From Pseudomonas sp. P5_109 (lineage in GTDB: Bacteria; Pseudomonadota; Gammaproteobacteria; Pseudomonadales; Pseudomonadaceae): a stretch of DNA of 64,000 nt. The translations under genes and the position numbers were made by a program. Location: positions 117,501 to 181,500 of the forward strand of contig NZ_CP125380.1 in assembly GCF_034009455.1 (NCBI RefSeq), written 5' to 3'. This document shows positions 12,201 through 23,394 of the stretch, piece by piece. Within the stretch, counting starts at the first letter, position 1; each line of letters starts with the position of its first letter. The notes under the pieces were generated by a model. It saw only the letters and a program-made list of their open reading frames with translations. It did not search any database and had not been told where the DNA came from.

Positions 12201-15200
12201 TCGGCACCGTGCCGTTGTAGTTGGCGGCCGGAGTAAAGGTATAGGCGCCGTTCGCCGCGATCACCAGGGTGCCGACGTTGGCGATGGTTGCCGTGCTGCC
12301 AGCGGCGTAGGTGGTATCACCAATGGTGAAGTTGACCACGCTGACCGGGCCGTCGACGCTGCTCGTGCCGGTAAGGACGCTGCCACTGAGGGCGGTGTCT
12401 TCCAGTGTGGAGGGCGTTTCGTTAGCGTCGGTGAAGTTGTCGTTGACCGGCGTAACGCTGATGTTCAGCGAACTGCTCGAGCCGGTATTGGTGGTGTATG
12501 TCACCTGTGGAACATCGCCATTCCAGTCGGCAGCCGGCTTGAAGGTGTAGTCGCCGTTGCTGCCAATGATCAGCGTACCGACACCCGCGATGGTCGCGGT
12601 ATGACCAGCGCTGAAAGTGCCAGACACTCCGTTCACGCTGAAGCTTGCGACGCTCAGGACATTATCGACATCGTGGTCGTTGGTCAGCACGTTGCCGACC
12701 GCGTTGTGATCTTCTTCGACGGTGATCCTGTCCGCCTGCAGCACGCTGGCGTCATCGACGGGAGCAACGTGCACCACCAGTGGCAGCGAGGTGCTGGCGC
12801 TTGGGGCATCGCCGTCTTTGGCAGTGGCCGTCACGGTCAGGGGGATGTCGCCATTGAAGTTCGTCGGCGGTGTCAGCTTGAGCGTGGCCAGGTTCCAACC
12901 CGTAATGTCCACCGACGTCGAGCCGTCGGCAGCATTGAAGATGTGGGTGCCATCGGTGAGCTTGGTACCCGCCGGCAAGCCGCTCAGTGTGAGGGTTAGC
13001 GTTTCCGAACCGTCGACGTCATTGGTGTGGGCCTGGATGGTGGACAACAGGATCGCGTTGTCTTCAAGGCCCGAGTTGAGCACCTGAGTGACATTGATGT
13101 TGTCCAGCACGCCGCCCAGGCTGTTGCTGTCCCCGGCGCGGAACTCGAGTTTCTGGTTGCCATCGGCAGTGACCGGAACGTCGAAGCTGTAGTGCTGCAT
13201 GCCCGGGGTCGAGGTGTTCAGGGTGCCAATGAGCTGGCCGCCCCAGTACACGTTGATCAGCGAATTATCTACGCCGGCACGCGGTGCATAGTCGAGCGAC
13301 ACGTTGTACGTGGTGCCGGCCTTCGCATCGATAGTGGTGTAGAGGTTGCTCGCATCACCGGTATTGCGCTCAAGTTCGATGACCTGGTTATCGCCACCGG
13401 CACCGTAGACGCTGGCCTTGCCGATTTCGACCGCGCCCCCGCGGTTATCAGTGTGCCAGACGCCGTTGCCGAGCTTGCTGACATCGAGGTCGATGGTCGA
13501 ACCGCTCACAGCGACTTCCTGGAAGTCGGTCGAGGCAACCATGCCGCCACCGGTCAGCGACAGGCTCGGGGTATCGGTCACTGGCGCAACGACGATGGTG
13601 CCGGTCGCCGAATTGGCAGAAGGCATGCCCCCGTTGTCGGTCGAGCTGTAGGTGAAGCTGGTGGTGCCACTCCAGTCGCCGGTGGGCTTGAAGTAAACCG
13701 TCGCGCCATTGGCCGTCGCGGAGATCACGCTGCTGCTGGTGAGCTCGATGGTCCCGGCGGCGTCTGCGTAAAACTTGCCATTGGCCGGCAGGCTGGTCAG
13801 GGTGAAGTGGTTGACGCTGCCGTCAATGTCACTGCCGCCGAGCTGCACGGCGATCACATGATCTTCATCACCCCTGGCCGAGGTGGAGTTAACGGTCGGA
13901 GCGTCGTTGACCGGGTTGACCGTGATGTCCAGCGTGCTGGTGGAGTTGGTGTTGGTGGTGTAGCTGACCTGTGGAACCGCGCCGTTCCAGTTTGCGGCAG
14001 GGGTGAAACTGTAATCGCCGTTGGTGGCGATAGTCACCGTACCGACGCCGGTGATAGTCGCGACTTGACCCGCGGTAAAGGAGCCGGGGACGCCTTGTAT
14101 GGTGAATGTCGCGACACTCAGAGCGTTATCGACATCGATGTCATTGCCAAGCACGTTGCCGGTTGCAGCGTGGTCTTCATCGACGGTCTTGGTATCCGCG
14201 ACCAGGACACTCGGGTCATCGACCGGGGTGACGCTGATGTTCAGGGTCGAGGTGACATTGCTGCCCGAACCGTCGGTGACGGTGTAGCTGGCGGTTGGCA
14301 CCGTGCCGTTGTAGTTGGTGGCCGGGGTAAAGGTGTAAGTCCCGTTGGTGCCGATGACCAGGGTGCCGACGTTGGCGATGGTGGCGGTGGTACCGGCGGC
14401 GTAGGTGGTTTCACCGATGGTGAAGTTGAGCACGCTGACCGGGCCGTCGACGCTGCTCGTGCCAGTGAGGACGCTGCCGCTGGCGGCGGTGTCTTCGGCG
14501 GTGGTTACGCGTTCGCTGATGTCGGTGAAGTTATCGTCGACCGGCGTCACGCTGATATTCAGGGTCGAGGTGACGTCGGTGCCCGAACCGTCGGTGACGG
14601 TGTAGCTCACGGTCGGCGCTGTGCCGTTGTAATTCTCGGCCGGGGTGAAGGTGTAAGCGCCGTTGGTGCCGATCACCAGAGTGCCGACGTTGGCAATGGT
14701 TGCGGTCTGGCCGGCGGCGTAGGTGGTTTCACCGATGGTGAAGTTCACCACGCTGACGGGGCCGTCGACGCTCGAGGTGCCGGTGAGGACGCTGCCGGTC
14801 ACGGCGGTGTCTTCGGCGGTGGTCACGCGCTCGCTGGCGTCGGTGAAGCTGTCGTCGACCGGGGTGACGCTGATGTTCAGGGTCGAGGTGACATTGCTGC
14901 CCGAGCCGTCGGTGACGGTGTAGCTGACCGTTGGCACTGTGCCGTTGTAGTTGGCGTCTGGGGTGAAGGTGTAAGCGCCGTTGGTGCCGATGACCAGGGT
15001 GCCGACGTTGGTAATGGTTGCGGACTGACCAGCGGTGTAGGTGGTATCACCAATGGTGAAGTTCACCACGCTGACTGGTCCATCGACGCTGCTCGTGCCC
15101 GTGAGGACGCTGCCAGTCACGGCGGTGTCTTCGGCGGTGGTCACGCGCTCGCTGGCGTCGGTGAAGCTGTCGTCGACCGGGGTGACGCTGATGTTCAGGG

Positions 15201-18200
15201 TCGAGGTGACATTGCTGCCCGAGCCGTCGGTGACGGTGTAGCTGACCGTTGGCACTGTGCCGTTGTAGTTGGCGTCTGGGGTGAAGGTGTAAGCGCCGTT
15301 GGTGCCGATGACCAGGGTGCCGACGTTGGTAATGGTTGCGGACTGACCAGCGGTGTAGGTGGTATCACCAATGGTGAAGTTCACCACGCTGACTGGTCCA
15401 TCGACGCTGCTCGTGCCAGTGAGGACGCTGCCGGTCACGGCGGTGTCTTCGGCGGTGGTTACGCGTTCGCTGATGTCGGTGAAGCTGTCATCGACCGGGG
15501 TGACGTTGATGGTCAGGGTCGAGGTGACGTCGGTGCCCGAACCGTCGGTGACGGTGTAGCTCACGGTCGGTACCGTGCCGTTGTAATTTTCGGCAGGCGT
15601 GAAGGTATAAGCGCCGTTGGCGCCGATGACAAGGGTGCCAACGTTGGCAATGGTCGCGGTCTGGCCGGCGTTGAAAGTGCCAGTAATGCCGTCGATGCTG
15701 AAGTTCACCACGCTGACCTGGCCGTCAACGCTGCTCGTGCCGGTGAGGACGCTGCCGCTGACGGCGGTGTCTTCTGCGGTGGTCACGCGTTCGCTGATGT
15801 CGGTGAAGCTGTCATCGACCGGGGTGACGCTGATGTTCAGGGTCGAGGTGACATCCGTGCCGGAGCCGTCGGTGACGGTGTAGCTGACGGTTGGTACCGT
15901 GCCGTTGTAATTTTCGGCCGGGGTGAAGGTGTAAGTCCCATTGGTGCCGATCACCAGGGTACCGACGTTGGTAATGGTTGCGGTCTGGCCAGCGGCGTAG
16001 GTTGTATCACCGATGGTGAAGTTAACCACGCTGACTGAGCCGTCGACGCTCGAGGTGCCGGTGAGGACGCTGCCGCTGACGGCGGTGTCTTCGGCGGTGG
16101 TCACGCGTTCGCTGATGTCGGTGAAGCTGTCATCGACCGGCGTGACGTTGATGGTCAGGGTCGAGGTGACGTCCGTGCCCGAACCGTCGGTGACGGTGTA
16201 GCTCACGGTCGGCACCGTGCCGTTGTAATTGGCGTCCGGGGTAAAGGTGTAAGTCCCGTTGGTGCCGATCACCAGGGTACCGACGTTGGTAATGGTTGCG
16301 GTCTGGCCCGCTGTGAAAGTGCCAGTAACGCCGTCGATGCTGAAGTTAACCACGCTGACCGGGCCGTCGACGCTGCTCGTGCCAGTGAGGACGCTGCCGC
16401 TGACGGCGGTGTCTTCAGCGGTGCTCACGCGTTCGCTGATGTCGGTGAAGCTGTCATCGACCGGGGTGACGCTGATGTTCAGGGTCGAGGTGACGTCGGT
16501 GCCGGAACCGTCGGTGACGGTGTAGTTCACCGTCGGTACTGTGCCGTTGTAATTTTCGGCAGGCGTGAAGGTATAAGCACCATTCGCGCCGATCACCAGG
16601 GTACCGACGTTGGCGATGGTGGCCGTTCTGCCAGCGGCGTAGGTGGTTTCACCGATGGTGAAATTGACCACGCTGACCGGGCCATCGACGCTCGAGGTGC
16701 CCGTCAACACACTGCCGCTGACGGCGGTGTCTTCAGCGGTGGTCACGCGTTCGCTGATGTCGGTGAAGCTGTCGTCGACCGGGGTGACGCTGATGTTCAG
16801 GGTCGAGGTGACGTTACTGCCGGAGCCGTCAGTGACGGTGTAGCTCACGGTTGGCACCGTGCCGTTGTAATTCTCGGCAGGCGTGAAGGTGTAAGCGCCG
16901 TTGGCGCCGATGACCAAGGTGCCGACGTTGGCGATGGTTGCGGTCTGGCCAGCGGCGTAGGTGGTTTCACCGATGGTGAAATTGACCACGCTGACCGGGC
17001 CATCGACGCTCGAGGTGCCCGTCAACACACTGCCGCTGACGGCCGTGTCTTCGTTGGTAGTCACGCGTTCGCTGATGTCGGTGAAGCTGTCGTCGACCGG
17101 GGTGACGCTGATGTTCAGGGTCGAGGTGACGTCGGTGCCGGAACCGTCGGTGACGGTGTAGCTGACCGTCGGCACTGGGCCGTTGTAGTTGGCGTCTGGG
17201 GTGAAGGTGTAAGCACCATTTGCGCCGATCACCAGAGTGCCGACGTTGGTAATGGTTGCGGTCTGGCCCGCTGTGAAAGTGCCGGTAACGCCGTCGATGC
17301 TGAAGTTAACCACGCTGACCGGGCCGTCGACGCTCGAGGTGCCAGTGAGGACGCTGCCGGTCACGGCGGTGTCTTCGGCGGTGCTCACGCGTTCGCTAGC
17401 GTCGATGAAGCTGTCGTCGACCGGGGTGACGCTGATGTTCAGGGTCGAGGTGACGTTGGTGCCGGAACCGTCGGTGACGGTGTAGCTGACCGTCGGCACT
17501 GGGCCGTTGTAGTTGGCGTCTGGGGTGAAGGTGTAAGCCCCGTTCGCGCCGATCACCAGAGTGCCGACGTTGGTAATGGTTGCGGTCTGGCCCGCTGTGA
17601 AAGTGCCGGTAACGCCGTCGATGCTGAAGTTAACCACGCTGACCGGGCCATCGACGCTCGAGGTGCCAGTGAGGACGCTGCCAGTCACGGCGGTGTCTTC
17701 GGCGGTGCTCACGCGTTCGCTAGCGTCGATGAAGCTGTCGTCGACCGGGGTGACGCTGATGTTCAGGGTCGAGGTGACGTTGGTGCCCGAACCGTCGGTG
17801 ACCGTGTAGCTCACCGTCGGCACGCTGCCGTTGTAGTTGGCGTCTGGGCTGAAGGTGTAAGCGCCGTTGGCGCCGATGACCAAGGTGCCGACGTTGGCGA
17901 TGGTGGCCGTGCTGCCGGCGACGTAGGTGGTTTCACCGATGGTGAAGTTCACCACGCTGACCGGCCCGTCGACGCTCGAGGTGCCGGTGAGGACGCTGCC
18001 GGTCACGGCGGTGTCTTCTGCGGTGGTCACGCGTTCGCTGATGTCGGTGAAGTTGTCGTCGGCCGGCGTGACGCTGATGTTCAAGGTCGAGGTGACATTG
18101 CTGCCCGAGCCGTCAGTGACGGTGTAGCTCACGGTTGGCACCGTGCCGTTGTAATTCTCGGCAGGCGTGAAGGTGTAAGCGCCGTTGGCGCCAATGACCA

Positions 18201-21200
18201 GGGTACCGACGTTGGTAATGGTTGCGGTCTGGCCGGCGGCGTAGGTGGTTTCACCGATGGTGAAATTGACCACGCTGACCGGGCCATCGACGCTCGAGGT
18301 GCCCGTCAACACACTGCCGGTGACGGCCGTGTCTTCTGCGGTGCTCACGTTTTCGCTGATGTCGGTGAAGCTGTCATCGACCGGGGTGACGTTGATGTTC
18401 AGCGTCGAAGTGACGTTGCTGCCCGAGCCGTCAGTGACGGTGTAGCTCACGGTTGGCACCGTACCGTTGTAATTCTCGGCCGGGGTAAAGATGTAAGAAC
18501 CGTTTGCACCAATCACCAGGGTGCCGACGTTAGCGATGGTGGCTGTGCTGCCAGCGGCGTAGGTGGTTTCACCGATGGTGAAGTTAACCACGCTGACCGG
18601 GCCGTCGACGCTCGAGGTGCCAGTGAGGACGCTGCCGGTCACGGCGGTGTCTTCAGCGGTCGTCACGCTTTCGCTGATGTCGGTGAAGCTGTCATCGACC
18701 GGCGTGACGTTGATGGTCAGGGTTGAGGTGACATTGCTGCCCGAGCCGTCGGTCACGGTGTAGCTCACCGTTGGCACCGTGCCGTTGTAATTCTCGGCCG
18801 GTGTGAAGGTGTAAGCGCCGTTTGCGCCAATCACTAGGGTGCCGACGTTGGCGATGGTCGCGGTGCTGCCAGCGGTGTAGGTGGTATCACCAATGGTGAA
18901 ATTAACTACGCTGACCGGGCCGTCAACGCTGCTCGTGCCCGTGAGGACGCTGCCAGTCACGGCGGTGTCTTCGTTGGTGGTCACGCTTTCACTGATGTCG
19001 GTGAAGCTGTCGTCGACCGGAGTGACGTTGATGTTCAGGGTTGAGGTGACGTCGGTGCCCGAACCGTCAGTGACGGTGTAGCTCACCGTCGGCACTGTGC
19101 CGTTGTAATTCTCGGCCGGTGTGAAGGTGTAAGCGCCGTTTGCGCCAATCACTAGGGTGCCGACGTTGGCGATGGTCGCGGTGCTGCCAGCGGTGTAGGT
19201 GGTATCACCAATGGTGAAATTAACTACGCTGACCGGGCCGTCAACGCTGCTCGTGCCCGTGAGGACGCTGCCAGTCACGGCGGTGTCTTCGTTGGTGGTC
19301 ACGCTTTCACTGATGTCGGTGAAGCTGTCGTCGACCGGGGTGACGTTGATGTTCAGGGTTGAGGTGACGTCGGTGCCCGAACCGTCAGTGACGGTGTAGC
19401 TCACCGTCGGCACTGTGCCGTTGTAATTCTCGGCCGGGGTAAAGGTGTAAGCACCGTTAGCGCCGATCACCAGAGTGCCGACGTTGGCGATGGTTGCGGT
19501 CTGGCCTGCGGCGTAGGTGGTTTCACCAATGGTGAAATTAACCACGCTGACCGGGCCGTCAGCGCTGCTCGTGCCAGTGAGGACGCTGCCGGTCACGGCG
19601 GTGTCTTCGCTGGTGGTCACGCTTTCGCTGATGTCGGTGAAGCTGTCATCGACCGGGGTGACGTTGATATTCAGGGTCGAGGTGACATTGCTGCCCGAGC
19701 CGTCAGTGACGGTGTAGTTCACGGTTGGCACCGTGCCGTTGTAATTCTCGGCAGGCGTGAAGGTGTAAGCGCCGTTGGCGCCGATCACCAGGGTGCCGAC
19801 ATTGGCAATGGTCGCGGTCTGGCCAGCGGCGTAGGTGGTTTCGCCAATGCTGAAATTGACCACACTGACCGGGCCGTCAACGCTGCTCGTGCCAGTGAGG
19901 ACGCTGCCGGTTACGGCGGTGTCTTCGTTGGTGGTCACGCTTTCACTGGCATCGATGAAGCTGTCGTCGACCGGGGTGACGCTGATGTTCAGGGTCGAGG
20001 TGACGTCGGTGCCCGAACCGTCGGTGACCGTGTAGCTGACCGTTGGCACGCTGCCGTTGTAATTGGCGTCTGGGGTAAAGGTGTAGGCGCCATTGGCACC
20101 AATGACCAGGGTACCGACGTTGGCGATGGTTGCAGTCTGGCCCGCTGTGAAAGTGCCATTGACGCCGTCGATGGTGAAGTTCACCACGCTGACTGGTCCG
20201 TCGACGCTCGAGGTGCCAGTGAGGACGCTGCCGGTCACGGCGGTGTCTTCGCTGGTGGTCACGCTTTCGCTGATGTCGGTGAAGCTGTCGTCGACCGGCG
20301 TCACGCTGATGTTCAAGGTTGAGGTGACGTTAGTGCCGGAACCGTCGGTGACGGTGTAGCTCACCGTCGGCACCGTGCCGTTGTAATTCTCGGCAGGCGT
20401 GAAGGTGTAAGAGCCGTTAGCGCCGATCACCAGGGTACCGACGTTGGCAATGGTGGCCGTGCTGCCAGCGGCGTAGGTGGTTTCACCGATGGTGAAATTG
20501 ACCACGCTGACCGGGCCATCGACGCTCGAGGTGCCCGTCAACACACTGCCGGTGACGGCCGTGTCTTCTGCGGTGCTCACGTTTTCGCTGATGTCGGTGA
20601 AGCTGTCGTCGACCGGGGTGACGTTGATGTTCAGGGTCGAAGTGACGTTGCTGCCGGAGCCGTCAGTGACGGTGTAGCTCACGGTTGGCACCGTACCGTT
20701 GTAATTCTCGGCAGGCGTGAAGATGTAAGAACCGTTTACGCCAATCACCAGGGTGCCGACGTTGGTAATGGTTGCGGTCTGGCCTGCGGCGTAGGTGGTT
20801 TCACCAATGGTGAAATTAACCACGCTGACCGGGCCGTCAACGCTGCTCGTGCCAGTGAGGACGCTGCCGGTCACGGCGGTGTCTTCGCTGGTGGTCACGC
20901 TTTCGCTGATGTCGGTGAAGCTGTCATCGACCGGGGTGACGTTGATATTCAGGGTCGAGGTGACATTGCTGCCCGAGCCGTCAGTGACGGTGTAGTTCAC
21001 GGTTGGCACCGTGCCGTTGTAATTCTCGGCAGGCGTGAAGGTGTAAGCGCCGTTGGCGCCGATCACCAGGGTGCCGACATTGGCAATGGTCGCGGTCTGG
21101 CCAGCGGCGTAGGTGGTTTCGCCAATGCTGAAATTGACCACACTGACCGGACCGTCAACGCTGCTCGTGCCAGTGAGGACGCTGCCGGTTACGGCGGTGT

Positions 21201-23037
21201 CTTCGTTGGTGGTCACGCTTTCACTGGCATCGATGAAGCTGTCGTCGACCGGCGTGACGCTGATATTCAGCGTCGAGGTGACGTCGGTGCCCGAACCGTC
21301 GGTGACGGTGTAGCTGACCGTCGGCACGCTGCCGTTGTAGTTGGCGTCCGGAGTAAAGGTGTAAGTCCCGTTGGCGCCGATCACGAGGGTGCCGACATTG
21401 GCGATAGTGGCTGTGCTGCCAGCGGCGTAGGTGGTTTCACCAATGGTGAAGTTAACCACGCTGACCGGGCCATCGACGCTGCTCGTGCCAGTGAGGACGC
21501 TGCCGGTCACGGCGGTGTCTTCGTTGGTGGTCACGCGTTCGCTGATGTCGGTGAAGCTGTCATCGACCGGGGTGACGTTGATGTTCAGCGTCGAAGTGAC
21601 GTTGCTGCCCGAGCCGTCAGTGACGGTGTAGCTCACGGTTGGCACCGTACCGTTGTAATTCTCGGCCGGGGTAAAGATGTAAGAACCGTTTGCGCCGATC
21701 ACCAGGGTACCGACGTTGGCAATGGTGGCCGTGCTGCCAGCGGCGTAGGTGGTTTCACCGATTGTGAAGTTGACCACACTGACCGGGCCATCAACGCTGC
21801 TCGTGCCAGTGAGGACGCTGCCGGTGACGGCCGTGTCTTCTGCGGTGCTCACGTTTTCGCTGATGTCGGTGAAGCTGTCGTCGACCGGGGTGACGTTGAT
21901 GTTCAGGGTCGAAGTGACGTCGGTGCCCGAACCGTCGGTGACGGTGTAGCTGACCGTTGGCACGCTGCCGTTGTAATTGGCGTCTGGGGTAAAGGTGTAG
22001 GCGCCATTGGCACCAATGACCAGGGTACCGACATTGGCGATGGTCGCAGTCTGGCCCGCGGTGAACGTGCCATTGACGCCGTCAATGGTGAAAGTAACCA
22101 CGCTCAGCACGTTGTCGATATCGCTGTCGTTGCTCAGCACGTTGCCGGTCGCAGCGGTGTCTTCAGCAGTGACTTGGGTGTCGGCAGTCAAAACGCTTGG
22201 ATCATCGACCGCCGTCACGGTGAGATCCAGTGTGCTGCTGGAGCCGGTGTTGGTGGTGTACGTAACTTGCGGTACAGCACCGTTGTAGTTGGCGTCTGGA
22301 GTAAAGGTGTAGTTGCCATCGGCACCGATGGTCAACGTACCGACGCCGACGATGGTCGCTGTCTGGCCTGCGGTGAAGCTGCCGGTCACGCCGGCGATGG
22401 TGAAGCCGGTGACGCTGAGCGGCGTCTGGGCATCGCTATCGTTGGTCAGTACGTTGCCCGTTGCGACGCTGTCTTCGGCCAGGGTGCCCGTATCAGCGGC
22501 CAGTACGCTCGGAGCATTGACGGTCGCGACATTCGTGACGGTCGTGGTGGTCTGGTTGCCGGTATCGAGCGTAGTGGGGGTAGCAGTGGAATCAGGGCCG
22601 TTGGTTGGGAAGCCAATAGTCGGGTCGACGCGGCCAGCGGTGGCGTCGAGCATCACGAAGCTGTGACCGCCCCCGGCGGCACCGCCAGCAGAGCCTGCCG
22701 CCGTCGGGCCTGCAGCGGTGGCTTCAAGGTCTTTTGTCGGGTCAGCACCGGCGGCGATGGCTTGTTGCAGTTCTTCTACCGAAGGCGCGGCTTGTGCGGT
22801 GGCGGCTGCCAGGTCAGCACTGGAGTCCGGAGCGTCGGCGCTCCACTGAGTGTCACGGCCCAGATCGAGGGTGCGGCCATCGGCCAGTTCCAGGGACACG
22901 GCACCGGAAAGGCCGGTGTCGACCTGGTCACCGGCGAACAGCTTGTCGCCTTCAACGAGAACGCGGCGGACGCCCTCTGGGGACACCACGAAAACTTGAC
23001 CGACAATGCTTTTGACGATGGCCACAACACTGCTCAT
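6238..23037 (-). CDS. lapA: LapA, giant surface adhesin (RTX type I secretion substrate)
   Basis: A 5599-residue adhesin. Layout: N-terminal retention module (1 to about 105) that holds the protein in the LapE channel; LapG site with TAAG at 107-110 and again at 112-115, then a Gly-rich linker; divergent VCBS/cadherin-like modules; 24 tandem units at 388-2941; an insert at about 3160-3320 with a jelly-roll look, flanked by more VCBS-like modules; 12 tandem units at 3534-4813; a vWA domain near 5070 with the metal-site motif DSSGS; RTX nonapeptides at about 5423-5497 ([11 protein letters not shown] and similar); and a C-terminal secretion signal. GGAG lies 8 bases before the ATG. It mediates irreversible attachment in P. 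fluorescens and P. putida. The lapEBC exporter is divergent upstream. No frameshift is seen. Confidence 0.97.
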   Translation of the reverse strand: MSSVVAIVKSIVGQVFVVSPEGVRRVLVEGDKLFAGDQVDTGLSGAVSLELADGRTLDLGRDTQWSADAPDSSADLAAATAQAAPSVEELQQAIAAGADPTKDLEATAAGPTAAGSAGGAAGGGHSFVMLDATAGRVDPTIGFPTNGPDSTATPTTLDTGNQTTTTVTNVATVNAPSVLAADTGTLAEDSVATGNVLTNDSDAQTPLSVTGFTIAGVTGSFTAGQTATIVGVGTLTIGADGNYTFTPDANYNGAVPQVTYTTNTGSSSTLDLTVTAVDDPSVLTADTQVTAEDTAATGNVLSNDSDIDNVLSVVTFTIDGVNGTFTAGQTATIANVGTLVIGANGAYTFTPDANYNGSVPTVSYTVTDGSGTDVTSTLNINVTPVDDSFTDISENVSTAEDTAVTGSVLTGTSSVDGPVSVVNFTIGETTYAAGSTATIANVGTLVIGANGSYIFTPAENYNGTVPTVSYTVTDGSGSNVTSTLNINVTPVDDSFTDISERVTTNEDTAVTGSVLTGTSSVDGPVSVVNFTIGETTYAAGSTATIANVGTLVIGANGTYTFTPDANYNGSVPTVSYTVTDGSGTDVTSTLNISVTPVDDSFIDASESVTTNEDTAVTGSVLTGTSSVDGPVSVVNFSIGETTYAAGQTATIANVGTLVIGANGAYTFTPAENYNGTVPTVNYTVTDGSGSNVTSTLNINVTPVDDSFTDISESVTTSEDTAVTGSVLTGTSSVDGPVSVVNFTIGETTYAAGQTATITNVGTLVIGVNGSYIFTPAENYNGTVPTVSYTVTDGSGSNVTSTLNINVTPVDDSFTDISENVSTAEDTAVTGSVLTGTSSVDGPVSVVNFTIGETTYAAGSTATIANVGTLVIGANGSYTFTPAENYNGTVPTVSYTVTDGSGTNVTSTLNISVTPVDDSFTDISESVTTSEDTAVTGSVLTGTSSVDGPVSVVNFTIDGVNGTFTAGQTATIANVGTLVIGANGAYTFTPDANYNGSVPTVSYTVTDGSGTDVTSTLNISVTPVDDSFIDASESVTTNEDTAVTGSVLTGTSSVDGPVSVVNFSIGETTYAAGQTATIANVGTLVIGANGAYTFTPAENYNGTVPTVNYTVTDGSGSNVTSTLNINVTPVDDSFTDISESVTTSEDTAVTGSVLTGTSSADGPVSVVNFTIGETTYAAGQTATIANVGTLVIGANGAYTFTPAENYNGTVPTVSYTVTDGSGTDVTSTLNINVTPVDDSFTDISESVTTNEDTAVTGSVLTGTSSVDGPVSVVNFTIGDTTYTAGSTATIANVGTLVIGANGAYTFTPAENYNGTVPTVSYTVTDGSGTDVTSTLNINVTPVDDSFTDISESVTTNEDTAVTGSVLTGTSSVDGPVSVVNFTIGDTTYTAGSTATIANVGTLVIGANGAYTFTPAENYNGTVPTVSYTVTDGSGSNVTSTLTINVTPVDDSFTDISESVTTAEDTAVTGSVLTGTSSVDGPVSVVNFTIGETTYAAGSTATIANVGTLVIGANGSYIFTPAENYNGTVPTVSYTVTDGSGSNVTSTLNINVTPVDDSFTDISENVSTAEDTAVTGSVLTGTSSVDGPVSVVNFTIGETTYAAGQTATITNVGTLVIGANGAYTFTPAENYNGTVPTVSYTVTDGSGSNVTSTLNISVTPADDNFTDISERVTTAEDTAVTGSVLTGTSSVDGPVSVVNFTIGETTYVAGSTATIANVGTLVIGANGAYTFSPDANYNGSVPTVSYTVTDGSGTNVTSTLNISVTPVDDSFIDASERVSTAEDTAVTGSVLTGTSSVDGPVSVVNFSIDGVTGTFTAGQTATITNVGTLVIGANGAYTFTPDANYNGPVPTVSYTVTDGSGTNVTSTLNISVTPVDDSFIDASERVSTAEDTAVTGSVLTGTSSVDGPVSVVNFSIDGVTGTFTAGQTATITNVGTLVIGANGAYTFTPDANYNGPVPTVSYTVTDGSGTDVTSTLNISVTPVDDSFTDISERVTTNEDTAVSGSVLTGTSSVDGPVSVVNFTIGETTYAAGQTATIANVGTLVIGANGAYTFTPAENYNGTVPTVSYTVTDGSGSNVTSTLNISVTPVDDSFTDISERVTTAEDTAVSGSVLTGTSSVDGPVSVVNFTIGETTYAAGRTATIANVGTLVIGANGAYTFTPAENYNGTVPTVNYTVTDGSGTDVTSTLNISVTPVDDSFTDISERVSTAEDTAVSGSVLTGTSSVDGPVSVVNFSIDGVTGTFTAGQTATITNVGTLVIGTNGTYTFTPDANYNGTVPTVSYTVTDGSGTDVTSTLTINVTPVDDSFTDISERVTTAEDTAVSGSVLTGTSSVDGSVSVVNFTIGDTTYAAGQTATITNVGTLVIGTNGTYTFTPAENYNGTVPTVSYTVTDGSGTDVTSTLNISVTPVDDSFTDISERVTTAEDTAVSGSVLTGTSSVDGQVSVVNFSIDGITGTFNAGQTATIANVGTLVIGANGAYTFTPAENYNGTVPTVSYTVTDGSGTDVTSTLTINVTPVDDSFTDISERVTTAEDTAVTGSVLTGTSSVDGPVSVVNFTIGDTTYTAGQSATITNVGTLVIGTNGAYTFTPDANYNGTVPTVSYTVTDGSGSNVTSTLNISVTPVDDSFTDASERVTTAEDTAVTGSVLTGTSSVDGPVSVVNFTIGDTTYTAGQSATITNVGTLVIGTNGAYTFTPDANYNGTVPTVSYTVTDGSGSNVTSTLNISVTPVDDSFTDASERVTTAEDTAVTGSVLTGTSSVDGPVSVVNFTIGETTYAAGQTATIANVGTLVIGTNGAYTFTPAENYNGTAPTVSYTVTDGSGTDVTSTLNISVTPVDDNFTDISERVTTAEDTAASGSVLTGTSSVDGPVSVLNFTIGETTYAAGTTATIANVGTLVIGTNGTYTFTPATNYNGTVPTASYTVTDGSGSNVTSTLNISVTPVDDPSVLVADTKTVDEDHAATGNVLGNDIDVDNALSVATFTIQGVPGSFTAGQVATITGVGTVTIATNGDYSFTPAANWNGAVPQVSYTTNTNSTSTLDITVNPVNDAPTVNSTSARGDEDHVIAVQLGGSDIDGSVNHFTLTSLPANGKFYADAAGTIELTSSSVISATANGATVYFKPTGDWSGTTSFTYSSTDNGGMPSANSATGTIVVAPVTDTPSLSLTGGGMVASTDFQEVAVSGSTIDLDVSKLGNGVWHTDNRGGAVEIGKASVYGAGGDNQVIELERNTGDASNLYTTIDAKAGTTYNVSLDYAPRAGVDNSLINVYWGGQLIGTLNTSTPGMQHYSFDVPVTADGNQKLEFRAGDSNSLGGVLDNINVTQVLNSGLEDNAILLSTIQAHTNDVDGSETLTLTLSGLPAGTKLTDGTHIFNAADGSTSVDITGWNLATLKLTPPTNFNGDIPLTVTATAKDGDAPSASTSLPLVVHVAPVDDASVLQADRITVEEDHNAVGNVLTNDHDVDNVLSVASFSVNGVSGTFSAGHTATIAGVGTLIIGSNGDYTFKPAADWNGDVPQVTYTTNTGSSSSLNISVTPVNDNFTDANETPSTLEDTALSGSVLTGTSSVDGPVSVVNFTIGDTTYAAGSTATIANVGTLVIAANGAYTFTPAANYNGTVPTVTYTVTDGSGPNDTSTLNISVTPVNDNFSDVSETVSTLEDTALSGSVLTGTSSVDGPVSVVNFTIGATTYTAGTTATIANVGTLVIAANGAYTFTPAANYNGTVPTVTYTVTDGSGPNDTSTLNISVTPVDDSFSDASETVSTLEDTALSGSVLSGTSSVDGPVSVVNFTIDGVTGTFTAGQTATIANVGTLVIGANGAYTFTPAANYNGTVPTVTYTLTDGSGTNDTSTLNISVTPVNDNFSDANETVSTLEDTALTGSVLTGTSSVDGPVSVVNFTVGATTYTAGTTATIANVGTLLIAANGTYTFTPAANYNGTVPTVTYTVTDGSGTDDTSTLNISVTPVNDNFADASETLSTLEDTALSGSVLTGTSSVDGPVSVVNFTIEGVTGTFTAGQTATIANVGTLVIAANGAYTFTPTANYNGTVPTVTYTVTDGSGPNDTSTLNISVTPVNDNFTDANETVSTLEDTALTGSVLSGTSSVDGPVSVVNFTIGETTYSAGSMATIANVGTLVIAANGAYTFTPSANYNGTVPTVTYTVTDGSGTDDTSTLNISVTPVNDNFTDISESVTTAEDTALTGSVLSGTSSVDGPVSVVNFTIGATTYTAGTTATIANVGTLVIAANGAYTFTPVANYNGTVPTVTYTVTDGSGPNDTSTLNISVTPVDDSFTDANETVSTLEDTALTGSVLAGTSSVDGPVSVESFTIGDTTFAAGSTATIANVGTLVIGANGAYTFTPAANYNGTVPTVTYTVTDGSGPNDTSTLNISVTPVNDNFSDANETASTLEDTVLSGSVLTGTSSVDGPVSVVNFTIDGVTGTFTAGQTATIANVGTLLIAANGAYTFTPTANYNGTVPTVTYTVTDGSGTDDTSTLNISVTPVNDNFTDISESVTTAEDTVLSGSVLTGTSSVDGPVSVVSFTIEGVTGTYNAGQTATIVNVGTLVIAANGAYTFTPAANYNGTVPTVTYTVTDGSGPNDTSTLNISVTPVNDNFTDANETVSTLEDTALSGSVLTGTSSVDGPVSVVSFTIGATTYTAGTTATIANVGTLVIGANGAYTFTPAANYNGTVPTVTYTVTDGSGTDDTSTLNISVTPVNDNFTDASETVSTLEDTALTGSVLTGTSSVDGPVSVVSFTVSGTTYTAGTTATIANVGTLLIAANGAYTFTPAANYNGTVPTVTYTVTDGLGPNVTSTLNISVTPVDDPSVLAADLKTSLEDKVATGNVLTNDRDVDNALTVTKFTIGGTEYTAGGTATIANVGKLTLGANGEYSFTPADNWSGKVPTVTYTTNTGSSTTLDISVTAVADTPIVTSSATQVAENSSIALGLKVTSADTDGSETQTITSIGGIPAGATLTDGTHTFTGTTGNGVVDLSGWDVSKLSYTPAPYATGTNTLTVTAVSTESQGDSASNTTQIPITINPAVYNPLTATSGNDTVTGTSGNDIVVSDIGGLTVTPGQNYNIAFMVDSSGSMGDSAMAAAKKSLEAVFTSLIASATSKDANPGVVKVFLVDFDTTVKQSISIDLSSKDALANLKSVLDGMKSGGYTNYEDVFKTTANWFYSTDAKSNPNAINLTYFITDGEPTAYTSSEQTNPVVVDYKSNNVTDLTLDSLLKVGDYKPGYAFSKVIDGVSRLLVDASGAVYKWSVDNKNNWTSSKISGVTLHAQGDGTYELSANDGDGYVDWTSASNAAAAFALLAAANSTVQAIGLNNDVKESDLAPYNTTDGKPLANINPADLANAILGHSEATLPGKDTVNSGDGNDIIFGDLVSFNSVTGEGYASLQAFVGLQTGVETNQVTPSNVHQYITEHYTVFDVSGAQDGADTLLGNAGNDIIFGQGGDDKLYGGAGNDILLGGTGNDLLDGGDGNDLLLGGKGNDILTGGSGGDTFVWKAGDTGNDVIKDFKASEGDRIDLRDLLQGETGSTIDNFLKISTVDGVSSLQVSTTGQFNSGNAAAATPDVTIKLEGNNWSSANLHNLIAGSDPTIKIDHNNS
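8599..12438 (-). repeat. LapA tandem array 2: 12 units of 318 or 324 bp
   Basis: Twelve in-frame units, eight of 106 and four of 108 residues; 12 x 318 + 4 x 6 equals the measured 3840 bases exactly. The type consensus is [15 protein letters not shown] at the start and [17 protein letters not shown] at the end. The 108-residue form has [11 protein letters not shown] in place of GATTYTAGT. The array is bounded by divergent PSVLQADR... and PSVLAADL... modules. Confidence 0.95.
13080..13560 (-). other. LapA central non-repeat insert, jelly-roll-like domain
   Basis: About 160 residues between the two arrays that do not follow the repeat consensus. The segment includes [14 protein letters not shown], a long beta-rich stretch ([32 protein letters not shown]) and GGVLDNINV near its end. 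This pattern is like carbohydrate-binding or PA14-like jelly-roll folds of other RTX adhesins. The ligand is unknown; the fold call is by pattern only. Confidence 0.55.
14215..21876 (-). repeat. LapA tandem array 1: 24 units of 318 or 324 bp
   Basis: Twenty-four in-frame units, nineteen of 106 and five of 108 residues; 24 x 318 + 5 x 6 equals the measured 7662 bases exactly. Unit type: [15 protein letters not shown]... to ...[17 protein letters not shown]. Neighbouring units 9/10, 14/15 and 21/22 (counted from the N-terminus) are almost identical. Units 3-4 and 7-8 repeat at a 1278-bp offset, showing duplication of whole four-unit blocks. Confidence 0.95.
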
Positions 23038-23045
23038 TGAAGACT

Positions 23046-23049
23046 CTCC
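23046..23049 (-). promoter_or_regulatory. Ribosome binding site of lapA
   Basis: GGAG on the minus strand, 8 bases before the lapA ATG at 23037, which fixes the start of the retention module. Confidence 0.75.
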
Positions 23050-23136
23050 GGGGTGTCACGTTCAGTTGACTTCCATAGGCCTGATGGCGTTTGCGCCGAC
23101 CAGTCTGGACGTACATTGCAAAATAGATGCACAAGT

Positions 23137-23156
23137 TTGACGCGTTAATTCGTCAA
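23137..23156. promoter_or_regulatory. Inverted repeat upstream of lapA
   Basis: TTGACG and CGTCAA arms separated by 8 bases, directly next to and partly overlapping the first FleQ-like box. It could be part of a larger protein-binding region in the lapA promoter or belong to another regulator. Confidence 0.4.
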
Positions 23157-23165
23157 TAATTTGGC
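23152..23165. promoter_or_regulatory. FleQ-box-like sequence 1 upstream of lapA
   Basis: GTCAATAATTTGGC matches 12 of 14 positions of the FleQ consensus GTCAaTAAATTGAC described in P. aeruginosa. FleQ, a c-di-GMP-responsive regulator, is known to act on lapA in P. putida. The box lies about 115 bases before the lapA start codon. Confidence 0.6.
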
Positions 23166-23190
23166 TATATTTTTTCGCTATTAACTTTAT

Positions 23191-23204
23191 GCCAAACTAT
23201 TGAC
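23191..23204. promoter_or_regulatory. FleQ-box-like sequence 2 upstream of lapA
   Basis: GCCAAACTATTGAC matches 10 of 14 positions of the FleQ consensus. It is centred 39 bases from box 1, with a very AT-rich stretch (including TATATTTTTTCGC) between the two, which is the likely place of the lapA promoter. Confidence 0.45.
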
Positions 23205-23394
23205 CTTCTTGAGGCCATCCTAAACAATCGTCCCAGTAATGTCACATTGATATTTGAGCTGTGACCCTGTCCTCGGTATGTGATCCAGTTCCGCTTTTGA
23301 ACTTTCCGACATACGGTCATTCGGCTTGCCATCTTCCGACACGGCGCGTTTTTCAGCCGTGATTCAAGACAAGAAGTCCTGGGAAATTCCTACA

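Noticed and set aside
13027..16038. 1003-residue plus-strand ORF opposite lapA
   Set aside because: It is the mirror of the lapA repeat array: high GC and periodic codons keep one antisense frame open. No ribosome site, no own promoter, and the protein is repetitive in step with lapA.
8789..22288. Dozens of 60-90 residue plus-strand ORFs every 318 bases
   Set aside because: Antisense shadows of the LapA units, all of the same frame and sequence; not genes.
6238..23037. Regular repeats that might be mistaken for a CRISPR array or VNTR outside genes
   Set aside because: Units are 318/324 bp, in frame throughout and conserved over their full length; there are no short repeats with unique spacers.
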